Shown: positions 17,505 through 26,895 of the stretch, one piece after another
Layout: each line of letters opens with the position of its first letter
How positions within the stretch are numbered: the stretch's first letter is position 1
NCBI GenBank assembly: GCA_021736645.1
Contig: JAIPFM010000037.1
Coordinates: 1-34,782 of the forward strand
DNA from: Phycisphaerae bacterium
GTDB taxonomy: Bacteria > Planctomycetota > Phycisphaerae > Sedimentisphaerales > Anaerobacaceae
DNA length: 34,782 bases
Direction of reading: 5' to 3'
The notes under the pieces: model-generated
Seen by the model: only the letters and a program-made list of their open reading frames with translations
Told to the model about the DNA's origin: nothing
The model's database searches: none
Translations under genes and position numbers: made by a program

Positions 17505-20500
17505 TTAACGTACCACAGTCTTTCGAATTGCTGTCTTTAGTGCGACCCGGCCAAGTGCGGGTTTTCCTTTGGAGGTCGAGGTCACCAGGACCTGCAGCCT
17601 GTTATTGCCGGGGTGAAGTACGTCGGTGACATCCAGCGTAAATGGAGGCATCCAGAGGGTATCAAAGACCGTGTCGTTCAGTGTCACCTTCGCCATGATC
17701 GACACCTGGCCCAGGTCCAGCGTGACGCGCTGGCCCTTGCCAAATGCGGACGGCAGGTCAAATGTCTTGGCCTGCACCACCGAAAATCCCTTCTCGTCTT
17801 TTTGAGTTGCCTGCCAGGCACCTTCAATCATAAAGGTTTGAGCCCCCTGTTCAATCACCAGTTGACGCCTTGTGCCGTCACTCATGGTCAGTGTGTAGCT
17901 CCCTGCTCTGGCTGTTTGGGCTGTGAGCCTGTTGTCCGGATCATAGAACAGATCGAGATCAGCAGGTGACACCTCTTGCCCGCCAACCTTGACCTCGACC
18001 ACTGAAGGCCGGGCTGTTTCCTCACGCAGCACCACAAAGCATGAATCTGACTTGTCTTTCACATTGAAACAAATCCTGGTGCCGTGCTTGACACTCTGAA
18101 AACGGGCCAGCTTTGTGATCTGACCGGTCACGGGGTTGAACAGCTCCGGCACCCGCCCGCTGACACGCAGGGTGGCTTCAAACGGCCCGGCCTTTTCGAA
18201 GTTCGACAGGAAGAACATCATGCCATTTTCCAATTGGCGCGCTTTCCAGCGGATGTCACAGCTTGTGTCGGAGACGATCGGATCAACGCCGGCCGCCTGC
18301 AGGGCCGCCGCTGTCACGGGCACGCCGTCGATGACCTTGCCGCCCTGTTGCCTGAGTGCCTCCAGGCGTGCAAGCACATGGGGACGTATGTACTTCACCT
18401 GGGGCATGGCCAGCCGTTGGTAACGTGCTGCAATGCGCATTGGATCCTGTTCATCGTACACCACCCACTGACCGTTCACCACCTGCAGCTTCCTGAGAAT
18501 GGCATCAGACCCGACGTAGTCATAATCGTATCCCTGGGGCACGGGATTGGCCGGGCCGGTCATCTGCGGGGCAAAGTCTCCGATGTACACAGCCACGTCT
18601 GCCACAGGATCGCCCTGCTGCAGCATGGTGTGGCAGCGCTGCAGATACGTGACCCAGTCGCGGGCCTCCATGAACCAGGGTGTATTGCGGTGGAAGGCCG
18701 TGCCGAACCAGGGGTTCTTGCCTGGTACACCATCCCGGGTCTGGAGGGCGTAGACGTGAAGCACAAAGTGATTGATGCCCTCGCAGAACAGTTCCTCACC
18801 ACGTGCCTTGAAAATATAGGGGTGGTGCCCGAGATCCAGACTGCTGGTAAAGGCCTCGGCATAGACTCTGCGTTTGCCGTAAATGTGCGCGGCCGAACTG
18901 GCAGCGCGGCACTCAATAGTACCCAGGTTTTGATTCGTCCAGAACTCGCCGCCGATCTCGTCGGAATACCCCCCGTAGATCAGAAACTCGCCGGGGAATC
19001 CCCAGTGTCCGTAGTTCTCAGACCAAAGTGACAGTCCGTGTTCATGGGCAATGTCCCGGAGTCCGCCCACATAGTTTTCCGCGATCATGTCAGCCACAGT
19101 CCTGCGCAGATCCCACAGAAACCGATCCGAGGTCTTGGCGCTGTCCACCACGCGTCCGGTCATGACCGGCAGAAGCGCCATGGGATCGTAACCGTTGCGT
19201 CGCTCAAACTCTTCAGCAAAACCGTCTGTCCAGTTCTGAGCCCCCTTTTCATAACTGTCAATCGTAATCCCCTTGAACGCAGCCTTTTCCTCTGGGGTCA
19301 TCTCTCCGAGCAGCCGATCGAACATGGCGTGAAAGTGATATTCGGTGTGTGCCCTGCTCATCTTGTCACACTCCAACCCCGTGGCCTCAGGGGGGGCAGG
19401 ACTGTTTTCCTTGCCAGTGGTCTGCATGCCAAAGTAGATGACCGTCCACTGGCCTTCAGGCAGCGTGCAGGTCAGCAGGCCTTGCGCATCGAGCTTGTCG
19501 CTGAGATCAATGATCTCGGTCTGCTTGACAACCGTGGAGGTGTCCTGCGGCTCAACCGTCTCAGGGAACCTGTAGGATTCCCAGGTGGGACTGGGTGTAG
19601 GATGCATCCTGCCCAGTTGCTTTTCAATGACCTGGGCAACCTTGGGCTCGGAAGTCAGTACGACCTCGCAGTTTGGATCCGGCACCAGTTCAAACGCCTG
19701 AGCAGTGACTTCCTTGAAACTGAAGGTTTCAATCCCTGCTGGCAGGAAATCCGTGGTGGGGTTCGAGCCGCCGGTCTGGATGTGGGCCACGAGCGTACGC
19801 TGACCGTGCTGCAGGGCATACAGTCTGGCATCGGCCGTGCCGTGGACCACCAGGGCGCGTGCAGGAAAGGGCTCGGTGTGACCAAAATAGAGAGAGTCAC
19901 CTCGCTTCGACCCCACAATAGACACAGCCTCGAGCCGAGGCACGGCCAGCACGGCAATATCCTGACTTACCGCCAGGCCAGCCGGACGCACCCTCTGGGA
20001 GAACGCCCCGCCCCGGGCAGGAAACTCCTGCCAGGCGACCCTGCGCATGGACTGTTCCGGCGCAATCCAGGGACCACCCGACTGACTCCAGCCCGGTGCA
20101 TTGAACGACATCAGCTCCACGGACAGGCGGTTTGCCTCCTTCAAGGCATGGTGTGTCACGTCATACCACTCGTCAGAGAACATCTTCACAGGTCCGCCGC
20201 CTTCAATATTGCCGATCATGGCGCGCTTGATCCCCACCCTGGCCATGGCCTCAAGGTCCCTGGTGACCCCCTCTTTGGAAATGTCATTATTGAGCCAGTA
20301 CCAGTAACACCAGGGCTTGGACTCCTCAGGCGGATTCACAAAACTCGCGTCTAAATCGTTGGCCTCAGCAGCCACAAGCAGACACAGGGAGAGCCACAGC
20401 ACGGTGCAGCCTAGGAACCTGTCGGAGCATCCGATCTGGCGTCGAGCGGCTTGTTTTGCGACTGGACTGCGTCCGGCTGTATCGACGATAGTCACCGATG

Positions 20501-20516
20501 TCATTGTTTTTATCAT
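17505..20516 (-). CDS. GH106 alpha-L-rhamnosidase-like enzyme 1, exported
   Basis: 1003 residues from the chosen start. The open frame extends upstream into the FAD gene, so I take the ATG at 20516; the next ATG (20504) is also possible. A hydrophobic signal segment (LWLSLCLLVAAEA) follows an unusually long, basic N-terminal tail. The family opening 'FVNPPEESKPWCYWYW' is clear. The two conserved Glu positions are E423 ('DSYEKGAQNWT') and E554 ('YAEAFT'), 131 apart, as I recall for the acid/base pair of BT0986. The C-terminal jelly-roll ('DLGQVSIMAKVTLND', 'LWMPPFTLDVTD') is present. The last ~20 residues (KGKPALGRVALKT...) lack the usual 'NRLIGD' and 'SGLLGPV' motifs of the two paralogues. 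It releases L-rhamnose from complex glycans in the periplasm, by family. It lies 94 bp downstream of the FAD gene. Confidence 0.88.
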   Translation of the reverse strand: MIKTMTSVTIVDTAGRSPVAKQAARRQIGCSDRFLGCTVLWLSLCLLVAAEANDLDASFVNPPEESKPWCYWYWLNNDISKEGVTRDLEAMARVGIKRAMIGNIEGGGPVKMFSDEWYDVTHHALKEANRLSVELMSFNAPGWSQSGGPWIAPEQSMRRVAWQEFPARGGAFSQRVRPAGLAVSQDIAVLAVPRLEAVSIVGSKRGDSLYFGHTEPFPARALVVHGTADARLYALQHGQRTLVAHIQTGGSNPTTDFLPAGIETFSFKEVTAQAFELVPDPNCEVVLTSEPKVAQVIEKQLGRMHPTPSPTWESYRFPETVEPQDTSTVVKQTEIIDLSDKLDAQGLLTCTLPEGQWTVIYFGMQTTGKENSPAPPEATGLECDKMSRAHTEYHFHAMFDRLLGEMTPEEKAAFKGITIDSYEKGAQNWTDGFAEEFERRNGYDPMALLPVMTGRVVDSAKTSDRFLWDLRRTVADMIAENYVGGLRDIAHEHGLSLWSENYGHWGFPGEFLIYGGYSDEIGGEFWTNQNLGTIECRAASSAAHIYGKRRVYAEAFTSSLDLGHHPYIFKARGEELFCEGINHFVLHVYALQTRDGVPGKNPWFGTAFHRNTPWFMEARDWVTYLQRCHTMLQQGDPVADVAVYIGDFAPQMTGPANPVPQGYDYDYVGSDAILRKLQVVNGQWVVYDEQDPMRIAARYQRLAMPQVKYIRPHVLARLEALRQQGGKVIDGVPVTAAALQAAGVDPIVSDTSCDIRWKARQLENGMMFFLSNFEKAGPFEATLRVSGRVPELFNPVTGQITKLARFQSVKHGTRICFNVKDKSDSCFVVLREETARPSVVEVKVGGQEVSPADLDLFYDPDNRLTAQTARAGSYTLTMSDGTRRQLVIEQGAQTFMIEGAWQATQKDEKGFSVVQAKTFDLPSAFGKGQRVTLDLGQVSIMAKVTLNDTVFDTLWMPPFTLDVTDVLHPGNNRLQVLVTSTSKGKPALGRVALKTAIRKTVVR

Positions 20517-20610
20517 ATCATTTTTCCCAAACACATTTATCAAGATCACACAATGAGAAGAAGGGCCTCCTTTTTCCATAAAGAAAAAACAAACTCCTTC
20601 CGGGTCTCTT

Positions 20611-21906
20611 CTATACTGCGGGCACGATGGCTTTGTACTGTCGAAGCATGTCCCGTATATCCTCCATGGCCACCTCTGAGACTGTCGTTTGCTGCCGCGC
20701 AGCCAGCGCAGCTGCAGCACCAGCGGCCTGGCCCATGGCCATGCAGGAGGCCTGCACGCGCAGACCCGAGTTGGCCAGCCGGTCGCTGGACACACAGCGT
20801 CCGGCCACGATAATATTCTGACTGTTCTTGGGCACCAGGGCGCTCAAGGGAATGGTTGGCACAGTGCCCCTGGCCAGGGGCTTGGGTGTGACGCCGCTGC
20901 GTGTGTGCAGATCCACTGGGTAGAAGGCATAGCAGACGGCATCCTCAAACACGCGTCCTGACTGATAGTCCTCCACGGTGATCACGGTGTCGCCCAGGAT
21001 GCGATAGCTCTCTCGAAAACCGGCTTCGGGCTGCATGTGCATCAGGCGTTTTTTCGCAGTACGGACTTGTTTGAGCACGGACTTGCGTCCGTTCAGGTTG
21101 GCTGCTGTGACTGTACGGGAATTCGAAGAATCGGCTCCATGCACGTATACACTGTCCAGCAGGCCTGAGCCCGGTCCATTGGGCCGTCCGGGATTGTGGG
21201 CTGTGTCCAGTTTGAACAGCATGGAGCCCGGCTGCGTTTCTTGGTCGCGAAGTCGCGGCAGGTTCAGCAGGCCGACCACCTCGGCACCGCCCGTGCAGTC
21301 AACAATCTGTTTGCACAGCACACGTCGGCGCGTGCCGAAACCGGCGCAATCGACTTGCCAGCCGTCAGCGGTTTTGTGCGTCGACTGCGGAAATTCGTAG
21401 TAAGCGATCCGGACACCGGCCTGTTCACATTTCTCTTCTGCGAGAAGGGCATAAAGAAAGGGATTAACGCGTACCTGATTTTTCCAGTGACGGTCAGGCA
21501 CTTGCGAAAAATCAGGAAGCGTTCCACCATCCAATGCCACAGTCTCACACACGAGTTCCCAGCCAATGCCTGCAATGATCTGCTTGCCCCAGGCATCAAA
21601 CAGTCCGGGAAATGACACGCCGGCTGTGGTCGTGGTGCCGCCCAACTGACTGTTGCGTTCCAGCAGCAGGGTCTTGGCCCCGGCGCGCCCGGCCTGAATG
21701 GCGGCCATGATGCCGGCCGCACCGCCGCCCACAACCAGAACGTCACACTCGGTTGTCACAGATCCCTCCGGGTGTGCATGCAGGGCTTGAGGTGTGGCCC
21801 CTCCATCCAATGCCCCTCTGGACGAGGCGACCAGAGCCATACCAGCCGCAGAATACTGCATGAACTGTCGTCTTCCTAGAACGTACTTCCCGGATGTCTT
21901 ATTCAC
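20611..21906 (-). CDS. Tat-exported FAD-dependent oxidoreductase
   Basis: 431 residues with a GTG start, supported by GGGGAG about 8 bases upstream. The N-terminus has a twin-arginine signal ('GRRQFMQYSAAGMALVASS'). A dinucleotide-binding fold follows ('VLVVGGGAAGIMAAIQAGRAG'), then 'GGTTTTAG' and a late 'IIVAGRCVSSDRLANSGLR' FAD-contact region. This pattern fits the FAD_oxidored family (PF12831-like), common in glycan-utilisation loci of Planctomycetota and Lentisphaerota; its substrate is generally not established. It probably oxidises a sugar or sugar-derived product outside the cytoplasm. It lies between rhaT and GH106 enzyme 1, separated from rhaT by the MITE-like element. Confidence 0.85.
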   Translation of the reverse strand: MNKTSGKYVLGRRQFMQYSAAGMALVASSRGALDGGATPQALHAHPEGSVTTECDVLVVGGGAAGIMAAIQAGRAGAKTLLLERNSQLGGTTTTAGVSFPGLFDAWGKQIIAGIGWELVCETVALDGGTLPDFSQVPDRHWKNQVRVNPFLYALLAEEKCEQAGVRIAYYEFPQSTHKTADGWQVDCAGFGTRRRVLCKQIVDCTGGAEVVGLLNLPRLRDQETQPGSMLFKLDTAHNPGRPNGPGSGLLDSVYVHGADSSNSRTVTAANLNGRKSVLKQVRTAKKRLMHMQPEAGFRESYRILGDTVITVEDYQSGRVFEDAVCYAFYPVDLHTRSGVTPKPLARGTVPTIPLSALVPKNSQNIIVAGRCVSSDRLANSGLRVQASCMAMGQAAGAAAALAARQQTTVSEVAMEDIRDMLRQYKAIVPAV

Positions 21907-22029
21907 AATGTCAACTCCCCAGTGCCTGCCAATCCCATGTAAAACTCAAACAGGTGTCCACACCCATAGCGACGCGGCCCACTGCGATGCCATTTTTCTC
22001 GATAAGGCAGCCCTCATGCTGACGGGTAT

Positions 22030-22194
22030 CTAGTGCTGTGTCAACACTAAAGGTTTGGGTTCCTACTTGTAGCCAACGGACCTCTGAGGCGTCAGAAAGC
22101 CTCGCCCTACTTCAGTAGGGCTTTGTTGCCTTCCTTGCAGCTATCCATTGGATACTGCGCAATACCCTCAAATTTAGCGTTGACAAAGCACTAG
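22030..22194. mobile_element. 165-bp MITE-like element with 22-bp terminal inverted repeats
   Basis: The ends 22030-22051 and 22173-22194 are inverted repeats with two mismatches, both starting with CTAG (CTAGTGCT...). No transposase is encoded. Inside is a hairpin GCCCTAC-TTCA-GTAGGGC (22104-22121) followed by CTTTGTTG. The right end overlaps the rhaT stop codon. A third copy of the end is at 973-994. This fits a non-autonomous transposon; the parent family was not identified. Confidence 0.75.
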
Positions 22195-23270
22195 TGCGCA
22201 GCAGCGCCCAATTTATTGCCGATGCCCACAATGACCGTGGACAAGATAAGAGTGGCAATACCGGCGAGTACGCATCGTATGGTATGCTTGCTGGATCCCT
22301 TCCATTCGTGGGTCAGCAATCCAATAGCATTGCTGGTCACAATGATGAACGCCATGTGCAATGTCCAACTGGCAAAATCGTATTTGCCCATTTGCGTGGA
22401 TCCCATACCGTAAAAGAAAAACTGAAAGTACCACAGCACCCCGGCGAGCATGCATAACAGATAATTCAGCGAAAGTTGCCCTTTGGGTGCAAAGCCATAA
22501 TCGGTAAATGTCTTGTTCTTGAAGCTGAGCCAAAGACACCAGATACAGTTGGTGGTAAATCCACCCAGCAGGACAATCACCAGCAGTGGAATATTGGAAA
22601 GGACCGGACGTATGCCCAAATCAACGGCCTTGTCCTGGATCGGTGCGCCCGCCCTGAAGGCAAACGCCATGCAGGCGCTCAGGATGCCTGCGAACGTGGC
22701 CACGAAGATGCCCTTGGTAAAATTGAACTCCTTGATGCTGTCAGCCTTCTGTTCAGCGGACAGCCCCTTTTCCTTCATCATACCTGCTTTTCCGCAAATG
22801 ACGATACCCAACAGACACACGGCAATGCCGCCCAGGGTCACCTGGCCAGATGTCTGGGTCAGTAAATCCGTGAACGTGATTGCGTTAGACCCTGGTGCGG
22901 CGAAGAACTGATCGTAGAGAGGAGGGATGAGCGTGCCAAACATCGCGCAAAATCCCAGGGCCACGGACACGCCCAGGGAAATGCCGAGGTATCGCATGGA
23001 CAGGCCGAATGTCAAGCCCCCAATGCCCCAGAGCAGTCCAAAGAAGTACGACCAAAAGAGCACCTTCACGGGGACAGACGTGAACACCTCAATGAAGTTC
23101 GGCATGACAATCAACGCCATGACCAGCGGGGCCACAATCCACGCAAACACACCCAGAAGCAGCCAATACGTCTCCCAGGCCCAGCCCTTGATCCGCTTGC
23201 ACGGCGCATAGAAACTACCGGCTGCAAATCCCCCGATCGCATGGAATATCACACCTAGTATTGGATTCAT
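22191..23270 (-). CDS. rhaT: L-rhamnose/H+ symporter RhaT
   Basis: 359 residues, close to the 344 of E. coli RhaT, with about ten hydrophobic segments. Characteristic stretches are 'GSFYAPCKRIKGWAWETYW', 'LLWGIGGLTFGLSMRYLG', 'LWYFQFFFYGMGSTQMG' and 'SWTLHMAFIIVTSNAIGL'. All align by eye with the enteric transporter. It imports L-rhamnose across the inner membrane with protons. It starts 42 bp after GH106 enzyme 2 and has AAAGGAA before the ATG, so the two are probably co-transcribed. The stop codon TAG is formed by the terminal CTAG of the adjacent MITE-like element, so the last residues (KLGAAAH) may have been altered by the insertion. It is the strongest evidence that rhamnose is a product of this locus. 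Confidence 0.93.
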   Translation of the reverse strand: MNPILGVIFHAIGGFAAGSFYAPCKRIKGWAWETYWLLLGVFAWIVAPLVMALIVMPNFIEVFTSVPVKVLFWSYFFGLLWGIGGLTFGLSMRYLGISLGVSVALGFCAMFGTLIPPLYDQFFAAPGSNAITFTDLLTQTSGQVTLGGIAVCLLGIVICGKAGMMKEKGLSAEQKADSIKEFNFTKGIFVATFAGILSACMAFAFRAGAPIQDKAVDLGIRPVLSNIPLLVIVLLGGFTTNCIWCLWLSFKNKTFTDYGFAPKGQLSLNYLLCMLAGVLWYFQFFFYGMGSTQMGKYDFASWTLHMAFIIVTSNAIGLLTHEWKGSSKHTIRCVLAGIATLILSTVIVGIGNKLGAAAH

Positions 23271-23312
23271 GGGTTCCTTTCTGATTTAATGCCTGTGGCT
23301 GACGTCCTTGAT

Positions 23313-26300
23313 TTACTTCCGGCTGAGCAGAATTTGAACAGGCCCCAACAGACCAGAAGAAAAGAGTTTACCCGGACCGCGTCCGGTTGTAAATGTGTAC
23401 CGACCGGTCTTGTACGCTTTGCCTTCGAGAAGACCGGATTCCCACTGCACGGTTCGCACGTCCTTGTCCGGCGTCTGTTGATCGCCGAGCAGACGATTGG
23501 GCCATCGGTTGGCAATCTGGATCTCAAGCCGGTTGCCCACGGCTTTGACTGAATCGGTGATATCCACGCGCCACGGCGCACACCAGAGAACGCCCAGATC
23601 CCTGCCGTTGAGTCTGACACGGGCCATGTCATGGACCGCCCCGAGATCGAGATAAAACCGATTGCCTGCCCCCTGCCCCCCGACTCCCGACCCCTGGCCC
23701 CTGATCCCTGACCCCTGATCCCTGACCCCTGACCCCTGATCCCTGACCCCTGACCCCTGGCCCCTGATCCCTGACCCCTGAGGAAAATCAAAGATTTTCT
23801 CATACGTGGCTATACCGGAATAGTACTTGATACCGCGTTCGCTGCTTGATGTCCAATCTTGAAGTCTGTCAAATGTCACCTTTTCCGGACCGCCCCATTG
23901 GGGATCGAAAGAGAGGTCCCACGATCCTTGAAGCGTTGTCACAGGGGTTGACGCAGGGAAATTCACCGCGTCAGACAGTGACGCAGGCTTGGATGATTTT
24001 TGGCGTGCAAACATCACAAAGAAACTTTGATGCGGGCCAAAGGTCATGGGCACGGACGTGGTCTTCCTGTCACGGGTAAACTGCGGTAAGGTCCTGATTT
24101 CCGCGGTCACAGGATCCCACAACTCCGGCGCACCCTGTGACACCCGGAACGTACAGGTGGCGGCCACATGTTGACGGGTCGTATTGGCAATGAAATAGAT
24201 GTCCGAGGCCTCGGTGCGCCGATGTGCATATCGAATAGGTCCATCCGCTTGAAAATCCTGCGGCATCTTCATGGCTTCAAGCACCACGGACGTGGCCGCA
24301 TATTCAGGATACAGGACCGCAGCCTGGCTCCCTTGCGATGCTTTTATATTCCACGGCCCCATGGGGCCTGGGCCCAATGGCTTTGCCGCAGACCAGTCGG
24401 TGCCGTTGCTGCTGGCGTTCCAGGTCTGATCCGTGACAATGATCTCGCTTGAACCATCAGAGCGGCTCAACTGTATGGCAGCAATAAAACCTGCGGGATT
24501 CGGTTCATTCGAGGCATTGTTGGCCACGACTGTCACCGTGTTCTTGCCTGACCGCAATGCGGGCAGCATGTCTGCTGCGTAGATGATGTTGAAGTTGTCG
24601 CCTGACAGGACTTCCTCTCCATTGACCTTGAGTGTAAATGAGTTGTCAGCCGTGGCCTCGATCTTTGCCCTGGTCAGGCACGTGACATCCGCAATGGCCC
24701 ATGTGGACTGAAAATGGACATCTCCCGGCGCAGCCGCGCTTGCCGGGCTGCCCCTGTCAAGCCAGATCCAGGTCCCCAGTTTGGGCAACAGGGGGTTGTC
24801 TTGCGTTTTGTCTTCCTTTTTGAGTTGAGCGCCTGGATCAAAAATGATGCGTCCCCTGCCCAGTCTCCGTTCAGCCCCGGGCGTTTTGCCCCACAGCCCG
24901 GCTGCCAGGTCCTGGACCCTGGTATCACACTCCGGATAGCCGCTCAGGCTGGGTGACGCGCTGGGCGGCGCACCGTAGACCACGGCCCCGGCCTGGACCA
25001 GTTCGATGATCTTTTCAAGCAGTTCCGGTGTCATGGTGTCAAAACGCGGCAGCACAAGGAGTCGGTACGACGAGCCGCCGGGAAATACAACGCATCCGTC
25101 CTTGACTTCAGCGCGCTCCATCAGGATATTCGGTGAACAACCGTCAAAACCGTACCCCTTCTTGTCCGCCAGCGGTCCCTTGCCGTTCAAGGCACTGGGG
25201 GGCGCACGGAACACATGGGGGGCCCCTTCGGGCGTGAGATACAGGACATCGGAGACTGTCACACCCTGACGCAGCAGATGGGAGCAGCGGGTGACATACT
25301 CGTGATAGGCCCCGGCCATGGGCCACCAGGTCTGACCGCGATCCCAGTGCACGCCGTACGGCCCCATGGTCATGCCCGGACGGTGCTGTTCCCCCAGGGG
25401 CTTGTGTGCAAAGGTGTGGTACACAAAACGATTCACCCCCATGGCAAAGGCCCAATCCCCCTGGTTCTTCATGGCCCCGGGAAACTGCTGCCATTGATCC
25501 TGCCCTGTAAAGGCTTCAGCCGACACAATCGAGCGTCCCATGGTGTGGGCAATGGACGTGGATTCAATGCAACTGAAAGACGAGTCAAATCCATACCCTG
25601 CACCCCAAAATTCACACATGGGCACATCAGCCACAGCACCCAGGTCGAGGTCGGCCGTGGGATTCATGTCGTACGGTTCTATGGACAATTCAAAGCCATG
25701 CTCGTGCCCCAGGGTCTTGAGATGTCCCGCGTAGTTTTCCAGGACAAGTTCCTGCGCAGTGAGTCGCACATCCCACAGAAAACGCTCTGACACGGCCACA
25801 CTCGTGACGGCCCGACCGCTGAATGTCACCAGGTAGGGCTGCGCCTCATAGGCGCGGCGTTTCTTGAATTCAGCGAGAAACGTCGGCGTCCAGTTCTGTG
25901 CCCCCATTTCCCAACTGTCCAGGTGAACCGTGGTCCACCCATGCTTGTCTGCACGCGGCCCCACCCGCTTGAGCAGCCTGCCGTAATAGTTCTCGAAATG
26001 ATCCTCCAACGCCCCCTTGTCGAGCTTGTCATGGTCAAAGCCCACGCCGGGCGCTGGGGCTGGGCGTGTGCTGGCGCCGGTCGAACGACGCCCCATGCGC
26101 AGGATGGTCCATTGCCCGGCAGGCACTGCCCAGGTCAATTTTCCGTTGGCCTGCAAACGGTCAGTCAGGTCGATCATCTGACGAGGATCAATGACGTTTG
26201 ACGGGTCCTGTCTCGGATATTTTGACGGTGCAGGCAGGTAGGGCTTGACGCCCGGCATGGACGTGTAGGGATCACGTTCGTACAGGGCCTTCTCGTTGAT

Positions 26301-26849
26301 GTCGTCGATCACCGGATCGCAGGTTGGAAATGCGCATGTCACAATGTCTTCGTAAAAGGGACTCCGCATCGTGTGCCAGCGTGTGCTTCTCTGTTCGGGC
26401 ACGGGGAGCATCCCGTCGAAGGTGCCGGGCCCCTGGGTCTCCACCGTGCTGAACACCAGGTGCTGCATGGACTGCTCAGCCGCAACCCACGGCCCGCCGC
26501 TGCCGGTCCAGCCGGGACCTGCCCCCAGTGTGATATCAATGCCCAGGCGTTCAGCATGATGAACCGCGTTGGCAAACAGGTCCTGCCAGTTGTCGCTCAT
26601 GAAGTCAACCGGTCCGCGCGGCACACCCACATTCACCTCGAGAAAGACCAGATTGCCCAACCCGACGGCCTTCATGGACTCCAGATCCCTGACCATCTCG
26701 TCACCATCCAGGTTGCCGTCCATGAAATACCAGTAGACCCCGGGACGGGCCGAGTCCGGGGGATGCCGAAAATTGTCTGCAAGATCCGCGGCGCCTGTGA
26801 ACGAGAAGGCGCTGCCAAGCACCAGCCATAGCCATCCTGTGCGTTTCAT
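23313..26849 (-). CDS. GH106 alpha-L-rhamnosidase-like enzyme 2, with in-frame heptamer repeat
   Basis: 1178 residues with a signal peptide (to ...SFTGAAD). The GH106 opening is 'FRHPPDSARPGVYWYFMDG', then 'GAGPGWTGSGGPWV'. The conserved Glu residues are E314 ('DSWEMGAQNWT') and E445 ('SAEAFT'), again 131 apart. An extra jelly-roll of the rhamnosidase N-terminal-domain type is inserted at about 692-836 ('WIWLDRGSPAS' to 'GPWNIKA'). The C-terminal galactose-binding-like domain has 'YLDLGAVHDMARVRLNG' and 'NRWPNRLLGD'. Between two strands of that domain a heptanucleotide tandem array encodes about 38 residues of Gly/Ser/Gln/Arg/Asp repeats absent from the paralogues. It lies directly upstream of rhaT, so rhamnose release and uptake appear coupled. 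Confidence 0.9.
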   Translation of the reverse strand: MKRTGWLWLVLGSAFSFTGAADLADNFRHPPDSARPGVYWYFMDGNLDGDEMVRDLESMKAVGLGNLVFLEVNVGVPRGPVDFMSDNWQDLFANAVHHAERLGIDITLGAGPGWTGSGGPWVAAEQSMQHLVFSTVETQGPGTFDGMLPVPEQRSTRWHTMRSPFYEDIVTCAFPTCDPVIDDINEKALYERDPYTSMPGVKPYLPAPSKYPRQDPSNVIDPRQMIDLTDRLQANGKLTWAVPAGQWTILRMGRRSTGASTRPAPAPGVGFDHDKLDKGALEDHFENYYGRLLKRVGPRADKHGWTTVHLDSWEMGAQNWTPTFLAEFKKRRAYEAQPYLVTFSGRAVTSVAVSERFLWDVRLTAQELVLENYAGHLKTLGHEHGFELSIEPYDMNPTADLDLGAVADVPMCEFWGAGYGFDSSFSCIESTSIAHTMGRSIVSAEAFTGQDQWQQFPGAMKNQGDWAFAMGVNRFVYHTFAHKPLGEQHRPGMTMGPYGVHWDRGQTWWPMAGAYHEYVTRCSHLLRQGVTVSDVLYLTPEGAPHVFRAPPSALNGKGPLADKKGYGFDGCSPNILMERAEVKDGCVVFPGGSSYRLLVLPRFDTMTPELLEKIIELVQAGAVVYGAPPSASPSLSGYPECDTRVQDLAAGLWGKTPGAERRLGRGRIIFDPGAQLKKEDKTQDNPLLPKLGTWIWLDRGSPASAAAPGDVHFQSTWAIADVTCLTRAKIEATADNSFTLKVNGEEVLSGDNFNIIYAADMLPALRSGKNTVTVVANNASNEPNPAGFIAAIQLSRSDGSSEIIVTDQTWNASSNGTDWSAAKPLGPGPMGPWNIKASQGSQAAVLYPEYAATSVVLEAMKMPQDFQADGPIRYAHRRTEASDIYFIANTTRQHVAATCTFRVSQGAPELWDPVTAEIRTLPQFTRDRKTTSVPMTFGPHQSFFVMFARQKSSKPASLSDAVNFPASTPVTTLQGSWDLSFDPQWGGPEKVTFDRLQDWTSSSERGIKYYSGIATYEKIFDFPQGSGIRGQGSGVRDQGSGVRDQGSGIRGQGSGVGGQGAGNRFYLDLGAVHDMARVRLNGRDLGVLWCAPWRVDITDSVKAVGNRLEIQIANRWPNRLLGDQQTPDKDVRTVQWESGLLEGKAYKTGRYTFTTGRGPGKLFSSGLLGPVQILLSRK
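23692..23782. repeat. Coding heptanucleotide tandem array, 13 units
   Basis: Thirteen consecutive 7-bp units of the form CCCTGAY, with CCCTGGC and a final CCCTGAG variant, run without interruption; degenerate units extend back to about 23664. On the coding (minus) strand they give seven-residue peptide repeats such as GSGVRDQ and GSGIRGQ inside GH106 enzyme 2. Seven is not a multiple of three, so gain or loss of one or two units would shift the frame. Confidence 0.95.
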
Positions 26850-26895
26850 GGTAGTCTCTTTCCTTAGCTCGAATTACTCATGAGCCATTGGCTGC

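Noticed and set aside
20517..20795. Longer start for GH106 enzyme 1
   Set aside because: It would overlap the end of the FAD gene and add 93 residues of Pro/Arg-rich sequence before the signal peptide.
23267..23803. 178-codon minus-strand frame through the heptamer array
   Set aside because: The array is open in more than one frame because of its composition. The frame of GH106 enzyme 2 continues with family motifs on both sides and is the real one.
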